In this document: positions 1 through 9,497 of the stretch, piece by piece | Layout of the letters: the number at the start of each line of letters is the position of its first letter | Numbering within the stretch: the first letter of the stretch is position 1 | Source of the DNA: UBA2330 sp049293015 | GTDB taxonomy: Bacteria > Bacteroidota > Ignavibacteria > Tepidaquicellales > Tepidaquicellaceae | Assembly: GCA_049293015.1 (NCBI GenBank) | Contig: JBATSB010000141.1 | Coordinates: forward strand, 7,327 to 71,326 | Reading direction: 5' to 3' | Length of the DNA: 64,000 bases | Made by a program: the position numbers and the translations under genes | The notes under the pieces: model-generated | What the model was told of the DNA's origin: nothing | The model's input: the letters and a program-made list of their open reading frames with translations, nothing else | Databases searched by the model: none

Positions 1-1
1 A

Positions 2-2332
2 GAACTGGCATTTTCTATCTGGAATGAAAGTAAATTCAGTGAAGAAAATTTGAATACTTCAGTTATAATTCTTGATACTAATAAAAAAGTTGTAAGTGAC
101 TTTATGTTTAATTCTAATACGATGATACTTGATTCAATTATTACTTTTGCAAATAATGAATATTTTATAAAAAAAGAATCTCTTGAAAATATTCCCGACT
201 CATCCGATTTTACTGACTCTCTTTCTGTAACTGATGATCCTGAGAATGAAGAAGAAATGGATTTTTCTGAAGAAAGTTTTAAAGAAGATCTTAATAATCT
301 TTTTATTACAGATAAAATTCTGATCCTTAATAATGAAGAAGAAAATTATTATCTCGGAATTGTACCTGTTGAAAGAGTAGATCTAAAAAATACTATATAC
401 GAAACCAATCTGGGTTACTTACTTGTCGCCGTTCAGTATGAATCTAAAAATCTTCTGCAGCAGTCTTCTGTACAAATATTCAAAACTTATTCACGGGATA
501 ATCTTTTTGATAAACTTATTTCTGAACCTGTAATTACCGAATATGTGAATGGAGAAATCGTAAGTTCTACTAGCCGTGACCTGACTAAATCAAACACTCT
601 CTCTCTGAATGTATTTCGTGATGCTGTTAAATACAAAGATGAAAAATCTGACTGGAGATATGAAGTAATTAACAATGAAAAATTCAGATCATTCTATATA
701 TTAGATCGAAACAAAGATAAATCTATGAATGAAAGGATCTATTCCGTCAGTCTGAAAAGAAATGATGTCAAGCTGACTTTTTTCTTTTATCTGAAATTTA
801 CTTTGTTTGCATTTTTAATATATATGGTTGTCTTTGTTATAAAACTACTTCAGATATTTTTTAGCCTTAAAGAACTAAAACCGAACTTTCGTGAAAAACT
901 TTTTGCATCATTCTTTCTTGTATCTGTAATTCCTATTGTACTGCTAGCTATATATACAAGAAGTTTTATAAAAGAAAAATATGATATCAATTTTCAAAAT
1001 CAGATCATTTCTGATCTTAATCTTGTTTCACAAAGTCTAAAAAATCTGAATCTGAATCAACTTGATTCTGACTCTCTAAGTGTCCGCGGTAAGAAAATTT
1101 TTACTGCTAATTTATTTCCGTCTGATAAAAATTTTAATTTATATATTAATACTGATCTTGTCTCTACAACTAATGATGAACTTTACAAATCTGATCTCCT
1201 CGATTCAAGAGTTGATGCTGAAGCTTACTATAATATAAATTATATGCGGAAAGATTTCTTTATAAAAAATGAAGAGATTGGTGCTTATTCTTTTATCGTA
1301 GGTTATAAACCTTACTTTGATCTGAAGAATAATGTTGTTGGGATCATGTCGTCTCAAACACTTTATAAACAAAATGAACTCAGCGAAGAGCTGACAGAAA
1401 TTCTAACTTTTATTTTCGGTATTTATTTAATTGTTGTAATCATACTTCTTGTTTTTGTTTCTATTATGACTGACAGATTCTCACAACCAATTATGAAATT
1501 AAAATATGCAACCGAAAGAATTTCAAAAGGCGACAGTAATGTAGCCATCGATATCAAACGAAAGGATGAGATCGGAAATCTTGTTGATTCTTTTAATATT
1601 ATGTCACGAGAGCTTGAATCTTCAAAAGTAAAATTAAAAAGAGCTGAAAGAGAAGCCGCCTGGAGAGATATTGCCAGACGCGTTGCACATGAGATCAAAA
1701 ATCCGCTGACACCAATGAAACTTTCCATTCAACATCTATTTGATGTATATGAAAATAAAACTCCTGAAGAATTCTCAGAAGTTTTAAAGAAGACAAGAAA
1801 CATTATCATTAACGAAATTGATAAACTCAATAAAATTGCAACAGAGTTTTCAGATTTTGCAAAGCTTCCCGGAAAAAATTATACTCAAACTGATCTGAAT
1901 GAGATCATAAGCGAGGTAATTTCACTATATAAACTTTCCCCCAATATTGATTTCGTTCAGGATCTGAATAATAATATCGGATTTATCTCTGCTGATAAAC
2001 AGGAGCTTAACAGGGTTTTTCAGAATCTTGTTAAAAATTCTGTTCAGTCTATTGATATAAATGGAAAAATCGAGATCTCAACAAGAGAAAACGGTGACTT
2101 TATAATTGCTGAAGTAAAAGATAACGGATGCGGTATTGATCCCACTGTTATGAAAAATTTATTTGACCCAAACTTCTCAACAAAAACTACAGGTATGGGA
2201 CTCGGATTATCCATTACTAAAAAATCTCTCGATGAAATGAAAGCTGAGATTAAATTTGAAAGCATATTAAACAAAGGTACTAATGTGATCATAAAATTTA
2301 AAAAAATAAATTCTAAGGCAAACAATTCTTAA
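2..2332 (+). CDS. NtrY-like membrane sensor histidine kinase (5' end outside window)
   Basis: The frame is open from base 2, so the gene starts before the window and the TTG at 50 is only an internal leucine codon. The protein has a long extracytoplasmic part, membrane segments near bases 790-870, 900-960 and 1410-1475, and then a HAMP linker. The HisKA domain has the H-box VAHEIKNPLTPMK (phospho-accepting His at 1688-1690). The HATPase domain has the N-box NLVKNSVQ, the G1 box DNGCGI and the G2 box GMGLGL. By family knowledge it autophosphorylates and passes phosphate to a response regulator; the AWRDIARRVAHEIKNPLTP region resembles NtrY. No regulator gene is visible downstream, so it may lie upstream. 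The signal sensed cannot be told. Confidence 0.9.
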   Translation, partial: ELAFSIWNESKFSEENLNTSVIILDTNKKVVSDFMFNSNTMILDSIITFANNEYFIKKESLENIPDSSDFTDSLSVTDDPENEEEMDFSEESFKEDLNNLFITDKILILNNEEENYYLGIVPVERVDLKNTIYETNLGYLLVAVQYESKNLLQQSSVQIFKTYSRDNLFDKLISEPVITEYVNGEIVSSTSRDLTKSNTLSLNVFRDAVKYKDEKSDWRYEVINNEKFRSFYILDRNKDKSMNERIYSVSLKRNDVKLTFFFYLKFTLFAFLIYMVVFVIKLLQIFFSLKELKPNFREKLFASFFLVSVIPIVLLAIYTRSFIKEKYDINFQNQIISDLNLVSQSLKNLNLNQLDSDSLSVRGKKIFTANLFPSDKNFNLYINTDLVSTTNDELYKSDLLDSRVDAEAYYNINYMRKDFFIKNEEIGAYSFIVGYKPYFDLKNNVVGIMSSQTLYKQNELSEELTEILTFIFGIYLIVVIILLVFVSIMTDRFSQPIMKLKYATERISKGDSNVAIDIKRKDEIGNLVDSFNIMSRELESSKVKLKRAEREAAWRDIARRVAHEIKNPLTPMKLSIQHLFDVYENKTPEEFSEVLKKTRNIIINEIDKLNKIATEFSDFAKLPGKNYTQTDLNEIISEVISLYKLSPNIDFVQDLNNNIGFISADKQELNRVFQNLVKNSVQSIDINGKIEISTRENGDFIIAEVKDNGCGIDPTVMKNLFDPNFSTKTTGMGLGLSITKKSLDEMKAEIKFESILNKGTNVIIKFKKINSKANNS

Positions 2333-2333
2333 T

Positions 2334-3728
2334 TTGAATATATACCATTCCAGATTAATATTTTTTATTCTCTTAATTTTTTTATACAGTTGTGCAAACC
2401 AACTGCCGCCTTCCGGTGGTAAAGATGATACCATTCCTCCAAAGCTGATATATATTTTTCCTAAACCAAATTCTACTATGGTAAAGGGAAATAAAATTGT
2501 TTTTAAATTTAATGAATATGTGGACAGAAGAAGTTTTGAAGAATCCTTTTTTATTTCACCCAGATCTGCAGGGAATTACAACTTTGACTGGAGCGGTAAA
2601 GAAGTTGAAATTTTATTTGAAAAGAATTTTGAATCTGACAGGACCTATGTAATAATTATTGGTAAGGATTTTAAAGATCAGCGGGGAGGTAATACACTTA
2701 GTTCACCCGTCACAATTGCATTTTCTACCGGAAGCCGGCTTGACAAAGGTACTTTTTCAGGAAAAGTATTTGCCGGTAACTATGACCGAGTAAAAGTAAT
2801 GATCTATTTCAGCAAAGACACTGCAGCAGTATTTTCAGATCCGGCAAATTCTCAACCCGATTACATTACTCAGGTAAATCAGGATGGAACTTATGAATTT
2901 ACTAATCTGCCCAATGGAAAATTCCGTCTGTATGCTCTGACTGATGAAGACAGAAATAATGTTTATGATTCTGATCTTGATAAAATTGCTTTGCTGCCCG
3001 ATGATATAAAACTATATGGAGACAGTACTTCTGTAAGTGATCTGAATTTCATACTGGATATAAAAGATAAAAATAATTACAGCAGTTTTTTTTTAAAAAC
3101 TCTTTCTTCTGACTCATCAGACTTAATTTATTCTAATTATAATTATTCAGGATCAAACTTTATCACACCGGAGCACAGGTTTTATTTTTATTTTAAAAAT
3201 AATATTCCTGATAAAAAAGAAGTTGTAGAAAATTTTATAATATCAGATACATCTGACAGAAAAGTTTATAAACCTATCTTTAACTGGATAAATGATTCTC
3301 TGCTTGAAGTGTTTACTCAGGAAAAACTTAAATTTAATTCTGTGATATCTCTGACTTTTGATATTAAGGGAACTGGGAACAGCAGATTTTCCGGTTCATT
3401 TAAAGTGTATGAAAAAGATAAATTCGGAAAAATATCAGGTGATGTAAAAAGAACTGATCCAGATATTCCCGCTATACTAACACTATACAGCTTATCGAAG
3501 GATGGTCCGGTTTATACAAAAGTTATTTCAGATACTTCTGCATTTGAAATTGATGATATTCTTGAAGGGAAATATCTATTGTTTGTATTTATAGATAAAG
3601 ATTTGAACGGAACTTTTGACAAAGGAAATGTAAACCCTTATATAGCTCCTGAAAATTTTATTATTTATGATAAGGATTTTGAAATAAAGGGGAACAGCAG
3701 TATTGAAAAGATTTTACTGGAATTTTAA
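2334..3728 (+). CDS. Ig-like domain lipoprotein (SbsA/Big_5 type)
   Basis: Begins with a TTG one base after the kinase stop, which suggests translational coupling. The N-terminus is a lipoprotein signal with lipobox LYSC (Cys20), followed by PPSGGKDDTIPP, a hallmark of a Bacteroidota lipoprotein family with an N-terminal SbsA-like Ig domain (about residues 28-115). Two later segments, around DEDRNNVYDSD and DKDLNGTFDKG, look like transthyretin-like folds with Asp-rich, possibly calcium-binding loops. It is probably anchored in the outer membrane or facing the periplasm. Its function is unknown; a structural or surface role is inference. Confidence 0.75.
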   Translation: MNIYHSRLIFFILLIFLYSCANQLPPSGGKDDTIPPKLIYIFPKPNSTMVKGNKIVFKFNEYVDRRSFEESFFISPRSAGNYNFDWSGKEVEILFEKNFESDRTYVIIIGKDFKDQRGGNTLSSPVTIAFSTGSRLDKGTFSGKVFAGNYDRVKVMIYFSKDTAAVFSDPANSQPDYITQVNQDGTYEFTNLPNGKFRLYALTDEDRNNVYDSDLDKIALLPDDIKLYGDSTSVSDLNFILDIKDKNNYSSFFLKTLSSDSSDLIYSNYNYSGSNFITPEHRFYFYFKNNIPDKKEVVENFIISDTSDRKVYKPIFNWINDSLLEVFTQEKLKFNSVISLTFDIKGTGNSRFSGSFKVYEKDKFGKISGDVKRTDPDIPAILTLYSLSKDGPVYTKVISDTSAFEIDDILEGKYLLFVFIDKDLNGTFDKGNVNPYIAPENFIIYDKDFEIKGNSSIEKILLEF

Positions 3729-3750
3729 AACCTGATAAATTCTGAAAATG

Positions 3751-4884
3751 TTAGTTACTTTTTTTGTTGATAAATGATCTTATGCTGAAGAAAAGATTAT
3801 AAAGCAAAAGTTCAGGCGAAATATTATTATCGAGACTTTTAACTGCATCTTCTATTGAACAAATTATCAGATAATTATCCGATTCATAATTATTTGTAAA
3901 TCTTTCAAGTCTTTCCTTTTTATCTTTATTTATTATAAACTCAGCATTTCCGTTATCAAAATTTATAATATCTCTGAACCATATTATCAGAAAAATGAGA
4001 AAGTTTTTAATTCTGACCTTATCTCTTTTTCCTATAATAAAATCAATACTACTGCCCAGTTTTAAATTATTACCGGTAAGTAATGCAACCAAAGTATCCA
4101 TAACTTTTTCTCTGAGATCAAGATAATTATTTACCAATATTTGATTGCATCTTGAGATACTTCCATCTGATATATCCGCAAAGAAGGCAGCGTTTTCATC
4201 AGAAATTCCATGCTTCTTTTTTTTAAGATAGTTTATAATATATTTTTTCTGAATACTTTTAAATCCAATCTTCTGACATCTTCCGATAATGGTCGGCAGC
4301 AATGAATTTAATCTGGAAGTGGTCAGGATAATCACGGAATCTTTTGGCGGCTCTTCAAGAATTTTCAGCAGAGAATTTGCGCTTTGCGGATTCATCATGT
4401 CACATCTTGAAATAAGAAACACTTTTTTTTTGCCTGATCTACCCGTCATATATATTTCTCTTTTCATCTGTCTGATACTGGATATTCGGATATCATTAGC
4501 ACGCGGAATTGAGATGGTATGATATTTATCTATGGCTTTTAATTCCATTTGAGATAAGTATATTTGAAAATCCTCCTTATCTAATTTTTCAAGCGGATTT
4601 GAATCTTCATCCGAATCACTTTTTCCCGTTGGAAGAGCTGTAATAAATCTAAGCATCGGTGATTTCAGTGAATCGATTTCAATACAACTTTTACAATTAT
4701 CACATGCTTCCGAATCGTTTATCTTGCTGTCACAGTTGAGCAGCTTTGCAAATTCAACAGAAGCTGCATCCTTACCCGTACCTTCATTTCCGTAAAAAAT
4801 ATATGCATGAGAGATCTTACCGCCTTTATAAAAATTGGTAAAAATTTCTTTTACTCTTTCCTGTCCGATTATATTAGTCCACAT
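3751..4884 (-). CDS. holB: DNA polymerase III delta' subunit
   Basis: A 377-residue AAA+ clamp-loader subunit that helps load the sliding clamp on DNA. Residues 32-39 (GNEGTGKD) form the Walker A loop. Four cysteines (51, 61, 64, 67) match the zinc site of delta'/tau proteins. The motif NSLLKILEEPP is the typical clamp-loader signature, and SRCDMMNPQSAN fits the surrounding region. The gene starts one base after the stop of the BamA-like gene upstream on the same strand, so they are probably co-transcribed. It converges with the Ig-like lipoprotein gene with only 22 bases between them and no evident hairpin. Confidence 0.9.
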   Translation of the reverse strand: MWTNIIGQERVKEIFTNFYKGGKISHAYIFYGNEGTGKDAASVEFAKLLNCDSKINDSEACDNCKSCIEIDSLKSPMLRFITALPTGKSDSDEDSNPLEKLDKEDFQIYLSQMELKAIDKYHTISIPRANDIRISSIRQMKREIYMTGRSGKKKVFLISRCDMMNPQSANSLLKILEEPPKDSVIILTTSRLNSLLPTIIGRCQKIGFKSIQKKYIINYLKKKKHGISDENAAFFADISDGSISRCNQILVNNYLDLREKVMDTLVALLTGNNLKLGSSIDFIIGKRDKVRIKNFLIFLIIWFRDIINFDNGNAEFIINKDKKERLERFTNNYESDNYLIICSIEDAVKSLDNNISPELLLYNLFFSIRSFINKKSN

Positions 4885-4885
4885 A

Positions 4886-6913
4886 TTAAAATGTATTTCC
4901 TATTCCAAATTGAAAATTATATTTATCATTGAAATTACATCCAGGTGCAAAGATCCAGTTAGAGCCGCCTATTGAACCCGGCTGAGGGTCATATATTTTG
5001 AATCCAATATCAAATCTGATTGCCCCTATTATTGTGTAATATCTGATCCCTGTACCTGCCGCTATTGCGATTTCATTTAGTTTGAATTTTCCTATATCCG
5101 ACCAGACGTTACCGTAATCTATAAATCCAACAAATCCCAGATCCCGTAAATATTCATTGCTCATTGACAGAAATGGTTTTACTCTGTATTCTATTGTATT
5201 TTCATAAGTGAAATTTCCTCCGAGATCTTTATCAGGTACTATACCCAGCTGCCTTGCTCCCCAGCCTCTGATACTGGTACTTCCACCTCCAAAATATCTT
5301 GTGTCACGAGGTACTCTGTCTGAAGCAAATTCTTCTCCTAAAAATGTAAATGTGTTCTGACCATATTCAGCGATTATTCCAGCCAGAAATTTAAATGCAA
5401 GTACAGCCGGAACATTTACTTCACGGTTGCTCAGATTCATATAAGCTGAACTTAAATTCGTAAATTTTGCATAACTGTAGGATGCTGTATTAAAAATTTT
5501 TCTGATGATTCCGGACAATAAACCGCTTTCCTCGATCTCATAAGATTGATAATTTCCTGCTGATGGAAAAACAATATTATTTACAGAACTATGAATAATA
5601 GTAAAACCAAATTTTGAGATGAATTCATTCAGATCAAACCGAGGTATGACAATTTCCGATTCCTCTGATTGTAAATCATTATTCAGGACTATTCTTGAGT
5701 TTTCAAGTTCCCATCTGAACTGAAGATTATTTACATAAGTATATTCGGGAAGTTCGTAAACTACATTAAATGAATTTTTAAAGACAGACTGATTTACATC
5801 GTCCTGTAATCTGTACTCATAACCAATATTCCAGTTACCGGTTATAAATCTGTTTCCGAATAAAAATGGCTGACTAATAGTATTTACAAATTCGAGCCTG
5901 TTGTTTTTAGGTGAGTTGTAATAAAACCTTGCACGCGATGTAAGTACTCTGCCGTCACCAAAAAAATTAAGATCGTTAAAAGATAAACCTGTACCCATGT
6001 AAAAAGAATTCTGAAAGTAATATCCAAATACTTCTGGAGTTACATCATATTTGTTACCTACTACAGCATTAACTACAAAGTTTATTTTATTTGTACTGTT
6101 ATTTATTGTATCGATTACAATTCTTGGGTTTTCAAGAATAGAAAAACGTGTCAGGTTAATTTCACTTTTCACTATCTTACTTTTATCATACATCTCATTT
6201 TCTTTGTATTCTAATTCTCTGCGTATATCATCTTCAGTAATATTGTATTTATCATTTGTAAATTTGATAACTGTTTTTCCAAATTCATATTTCTTCTTTG
6301 GGTCTAAAATATATTTTATGTTTACTTTATATAACAGTGAATCTATATTTGTTTCATATTTGAAAATTTCCGGATTTAGTGATGAAGCTGTTGCATATCC
6401 ATTATTATGAAGCAGATCCATGATCCTTCCTCTTTCAAGATTTACACTGTCCTTGGAATAATACCTTCCTTTTTTAGTAAATGAATTTTTTTGATTTTGT
6501 ATCTTACCAGTGAGATCTGCTGAAATACTGTCTAATCCTGTATAGTTTATATTTAAATATTCATATCTTGCATTTTCCTTTACAATAAAAGTTTCGTTAA
6601 CTTCCTTATCTTCTTTGTTTGTAGAAAGACCTGTATCTACTTCAGCATCAAAAAATCCGTTGTCAAAATAATATTTTTTAATTCTTTCAACGTCTAATAA
6701 AAAAGTTGTCATATCAAAATTATCACCGGATTTTGAAGCTAGCAGACCTTTTAATGTACTCTCGTCAAAAGTACTGCTTTCAATGAACTTAATATTTATG
6801 TCATCTATCTCATAATTTCCTTCGATAGATGTATTTTCCTGGCATTCAGACATACCGGTATATAGAAACAATAATCCGGTAATCATAAACAGTCGAAGAA
6901 AATTTTTCATCAT
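4886..6913 (-). CDS. BamA/TamA-family outer membrane protein
   Basis: A 675-residue Omp85-superfamily protein. A signal peptide covers about residues 1-24, POTRA-like repeats fill roughly residues 30-290, and the C-terminal half is a 16-strand-type surface-antigen barrel. The lid-loop signature GGGSTSIRGW is present and the chain ends in phenylalanine, both typical of the family. BamA-type proteins insert outer-membrane beta-barrels; TamA-type proteins assist autotransporters or lipid movement. The short POTRA region and lack of bam/skp neighbours make a TamA-like or accessory role possible. Encoded just before holB. Confidence 0.88.
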   Translation of the reverse strand: MMKNFLRLFMITGLLFLYTGMSECQENTSIEGNYEIDDINIKFIESSTFDESTLKGLLASKSGDNFDMTTFLLDVERIKKYYFDNGFFDAEVDTGLSTNKEDKEVNETFIVKENARYEYLNINYTGLDSISADLTGKIQNQKNSFTKKGRYYSKDSVNLERGRIMDLLHNNGYATASSLNPEIFKYETNIDSLLYKVNIKYILDPKKKYEFGKTVIKFTNDKYNITEDDIRRELEYKENEMYDKSKIVKSEINLTRFSILENPRIVIDTINNSTNKINFVVNAVVGNKYDVTPEVFGYYFQNSFYMGTGLSFNDLNFFGDGRVLTSRARFYYNSPKNNRLEFVNTISQPFLFGNRFITGNWNIGYEYRLQDDVNQSVFKNSFNVVYELPEYTYVNNLQFRWELENSRIVLNNDLQSEESEIVIPRFDLNEFISKFGFTIIHSSVNNIVFPSAGNYQSYEIEESGLLSGIIRKIFNTASYSYAKFTNLSSAYMNLSNREVNVPAVLAFKFLAGIIAEYGQNTFTFLGEEFASDRVPRDTRYFGGGSTSIRGWGARQLGIVPDKDLGGNFTYENTIEYRVKPFLSMSNEYLRDLGFVGFIDYGNVWSDIGKFKLNEIAIAAGTGIRYYTIIGAIRFDIGFKIYDPQPGSIGGSNWIFAPGCNFNDKYNFQFGIGNTF

Positions 6914-6921
6914 TTAAGATT

Positions 6922-6958
6922 AATAAAAAAGACCCAATAATTCACATCATTGGGTCTT
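6922..6958 (-). terminator. Rho-independent terminator after the DUF2795 gene
   Basis: Perfect 10-bp arms AAGACCCAAT and ATTGGGTCTT around a 10-base loop, followed on the minus strand by a run of Ts. It lies 18 bases after the stop of the DUF2795 gene and just before the start of the barrel-protein gene, so it separates the two transcripts. Confidence 0.85.
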
Positions 6959-6976
6959 GAATAAAATTTAAACACC

Positions 6977-7204
6977 TCAAAAATCTTTACTTTCTTCATC
7001 ATAAAAAAAGTCTTCATCCGTAGGATAATCAAGCCAGATCTCTTCTATACTTTCAAAAGGTTCCTCTGTATCCTCAAGATCATTGAGATTGTTTATGACT
7101 TCATTTGGAGCTCCGGTTCTGATAGAATAATCTATCAGTTCGAATTTATTTGCCGGCCACGGAGCATCATCAAGATAAGACGCTAATTCTAATGTCCATA
7201 CCAT
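6977..7204 (-). CDS. DUF2795-family small protein
   Basis: A 75-residue acidic protein with the conserved stretch LASYLDDAPWPANKFELIDY and IEEIWLDYP near the end. This is the DUF2795-like small protein common in Bacteroidota and relatives; its function is not established. It has no signal peptide or membrane segment, so it is cytoplasmic. It stands alone between a strong terminator and the oppC gene 84 bases upstream on the same strand, and may be the last gene of that transcript or have its own promoter. Confidence 0.8.
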   Translation of the reverse strand: MVWTLELASYLDDAPWPANKFELIDYSIRTGAPNEVINNLNDLEDTEEPFESIEEIWLDYPTDEDFFYDEESKDF

Positions 7205-7287
7205 ATTATTTATTTACCTCCTGCATTTGCTTTTGTATTTTTTATTTAAGTTAATTAAAATTGTGTTATTTATTATATTAAAATGTA

Positions 7288-8400
7288 TCAGTCTCTTAAT
7301 CTTGGATCTAATGCATCACGTAAACCTTCACCTATAAGGTTATAAGTCACTACAGCAATAAAGATCATCATACCCGGAAATATTGCAAGCCACCATGCAT
7401 TTGAAGCGCCTCTTGCTTCATTTAGCAAAGATCCCCAGGTAACGGTGGTAGCACTTACACCAAATCCAAGGAAGCTCAAAGCTGCTTCTGTTAAAATTGC
7501 ACCTGCAATTGCAAACGCTCCCGATACAAGTACAGGCGCTATTGCATTAGGAATTACATGTCTGAAAATTATCTGCTTGTTCGGTAAACCTATAGAACTT
7601 GCAGCAGTAATATATTCCATATTCCTTACTTTAAGTACTTCTCCTCTGATCAGCTTTGCATCACCAGTCCACGAAGTAATACCAATTGCCGCCATGATAT
7701 ACCATATACTCGATCCGTAAATTGCAACAATTGTAATAATAAGAAAGAAGACCGGCAGCGTTACCATTATTTCAACAAATCTCATTATGATCAGATCTAC
7801 TTTGCCACCGTAAAATCCGGCAAGTGAACCCATGACTATTCCAATAATCAGAGCTATACCTGCAGCAACAAATCCAACTGAAAGTGAAACTCTAGAACCG
7901 TGTATCAGACCTGCAAGCAGATCTCTTCCTATTGCATCGGTGCCGAGATAATGATCTCCTCCCGGAGACCTGAGATTATTTGCAAGATCAATTTCGCTCG
8001 GACCATATGGTACCGGCGTCCAAACAACACTTTCCAGCTTTCCTTCATCATCAAGTTTTTTCCAGTTAGCATTGATCATATCAGGTTCCCATTTGCTGAT
8101 ACCTATTGTATTCAAATAATCTTTGACTACAGGAAAATATGTCTCGCCTTTGTACTCAGCATAAAGTGGTTTACTGTCAGCAAGGAAATCTGCAGTTATA
8201 GCAATTACTATCAAAAACATTACTATATACATCGATATCATAGCTAACTTGTTTTTCTTAAACTGATGCTTAACCAATGACCAGTAAGAAACACCAACTT
8301 CCTTCTGAGATTCAAGCTGAGATTTACTCATTCCGTTTAGATCCGTATCATCCCCGGTGGTTTTTGATGCTAATTCATTTTTCCCGTTTGGTTGCTTCAT
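7288..8400 (-). CDS. Peptide ABC transporter permease (OppC/DppC type)
   Basis: A 370-residue inner-membrane permease with an extended cytoplasmic N-terminus, one membrane helix, a periplasmic insert of about 100 residues, and then the five-helix BPD_transp_1 core. The EAA-loop region EYITAASSIGLPNKQIIFRH contacts the ATPase in this family. LGTDAIGRDLLAGLIHGSR is the typical OppC/DppC entry. It forms the channel with the upstream OppB-like gene, 7 bases away. No oppD/oppF ATPase genes are in the window, so the energy-coupling subunit must be encoded elsewhere. Substrate is inferred from family: short peptides. Confidence 0.92.
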   Translation of the reverse strand: MKQPNGKNELASKTTGDDTDLNGMSKSQLESQKEVGVSYWSLVKHQFKKNKLAMISMYIVMFLIVIAITADFLADSKPLYAEYKGETYFPVVKDYLNTIGISKWEPDMINANWKKLDDEGKLESVVWTPVPYGPSEIDLANNLRSPGGDHYLGTDAIGRDLLAGLIHGSRVSLSVGFVAAGIALIIGIVMGSLAGFYGGKVDLIIMRFVEIMVTLPVFFLIITIVAIYGSSIWYIMAAIGITSWTGDAKLIRGEVLKVRNMEYITAASSIGLPNKQIIFRHVIPNAIAPVLVSGAFAIAGAILTEAALSFLGFGVSATTVTWGSLLNEARGASNAWWLAIFPGMMIFIAVVTYNLIGEGLRDALDPRLRD

Positions 8401-8407
8401 ATATTAG

Positions 8408-9424
8408 TTATGCTGTTTTTTTAGAAAATGCGATTCTCGGATCTACGAATGAATATAAAATATCTACTACTAAAATCCCAACTACCGTTAGAACTGAAGT
8501 CAGTACAAGCTCAGCCATTATCAGCGGATAATCCCTGTCAAGGATAGCCTGAAATGCAAGCTGTCCGATACCGGGTATGGAAAAAATTGTTTCAATAATT
8601 ACACTCCCACCGATCATTGCAGGAAGTAATCCGCCGATAAGAGTAATGATAGGAATTAGGGAATTCCTTAAAGCATGTTTCATTACAACTTTCCTTTCAG
8701 ATAAACCTTTTGCTTTTGCAGTTCTGATATAATCCTGTCTGATGACTTCAAGCATTGAACTTCTCATCTGTCTTGAAATGAATGCAAAACTTGTTAAACT
8801 TGAAATAGTGACAGGCAGGAATAAATGCATGAACCTGTCTTTTACCTGTCCCATAAATCCAAGTGAATCAAAGTCTTCCGATCTTATACCTGCTGTCGGG
8901 AATATTTTTAAATATTCAACATTACACAAAAATACAATCGCAAGTGTAGCTACCCAAAAGTTCGGCAGCGAATAAAGTACAAACAGAACCACTGTCGTTA
9001 TTCTGTCAGAAAATGAGTATTGCCGGACAGCACTGTATATTCCTATGGGAATTGCAATTGTGTATATCAGCAAAAATGACAATAAACTTATCGTAATCGT
9101 AACCGGTAATCTTTCAGTTATTTTATCAATAACAGGTCTGTCATCTTTAAAAGAATTTCCAAAATCTCCTTGCAGCATATTTCCGATCCAGATGAAATAC
9201 TGCATGTACAATGGTTTGTCAAGACCGAATTTCTTTTTGTAAAATTCTTTCGCCTGCTCATTCATCAGATTTTTGGAATCTGTTTTCTGAGCTTCCTGAG
9301 TCTGCCCGATCTTCATTTCTGTCGGATCACCCGGGGCGAGCCTGCATACAAGAAATGTTATCATTGTGATAATGATGAGAGTCGGTATAAAAAGTAATAT
9401 CCTTCTTATTACATAATCTGTCAT
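8408..9424 (-). CDS. Peptide ABC transporter permease (OppB/DppB type)
   Basis: A 338-residue permease with an N-terminal helix (FIPTLIIITMITFLVCRLAP), the OppB family signature APGDPTE after it, and a C-terminal BPD_transp_1 core. The EAA motif is DYIRTAKAKGLSERKVVMKH. It is the partner of the OppC-like protein directly downstream. The insert with KTDSKNLMNEQAKEFYKKKFGLDKP fits the usual periplasmic loop. Lies 74 bases after the binding-protein gene, with a hairpin in the gap. Confidence 0.92.
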   Translation of the reverse strand: MTDYVIRRILLFIPTLIIITMITFLVCRLAPGDPTEMKIGQTQEAQKTDSKNLMNEQAKEFYKKKFGLDKPLYMQYFIWIGNMLQGDFGNSFKDDRPVIDKITERLPVTITISLLSFLLIYTIAIPIGIYSAVRQYSFSDRITTVVLFVLYSLPNFWVATLAIVFLCNVEYLKIFPTAGIRSEDFDSLGFMGQVKDRFMHLFLPVTISSLTSFAFISRQMRSSMLEVIRQDYIRTAKAKGLSERKVVMKHALRNSLIPIITLIGGLLPAMIGGSVIIETIFSIPGIGQLAFQAILDRDYPLIMAELVLTSVLTVVGILVVDILYSFVDPRIAFSKKTA

Positions 9425-9453
9425 TTTTACTAATTAGTGTTAATGATTAATTT

Positions 9454-9485
9454 TTGCTGTCTGCAATATAAATCACAGACAGCAA
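9454..9485 (-). promoter_or_regulatory. Hairpin between the binding-protein and permease genes
   Basis: Perfect 10-bp arms TTGCTGTCTG and CAGACAGCAA around a 12-base loop, in the 74-base gap between oppA-like and oppB-like genes. It lacks a T-run on the minus strand, so it is not a standard terminator. An mRNA-stabilising or attenuating role, giving more binding protein than permease, is inference from known transporter operons. Confidence 0.55.
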
Positions 9486-9497
9486 TAATATTATATA

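Noticed and set aside
50..52. TTG as the start codon of the sensor kinase
   Set aside because: The same frame is open back to base 2 with normal protein-like codons, so the gene starts before the window and this is an internal leucine.
6051..6410. A 119-residue hydrophobic frame on the plus strand within the barrel-protein gene
   Set aside because: It runs antisense to the POTRA region of a convincing BamA-family gene; hydrophobicity comes from the complementary codons.
9454..9485. Terminator between the two Opp genes
   Set aside because: No U-tail in the direction of transcription and the permease genes downstream would be cut off; kept as a possible mRNA stabiliser instead.
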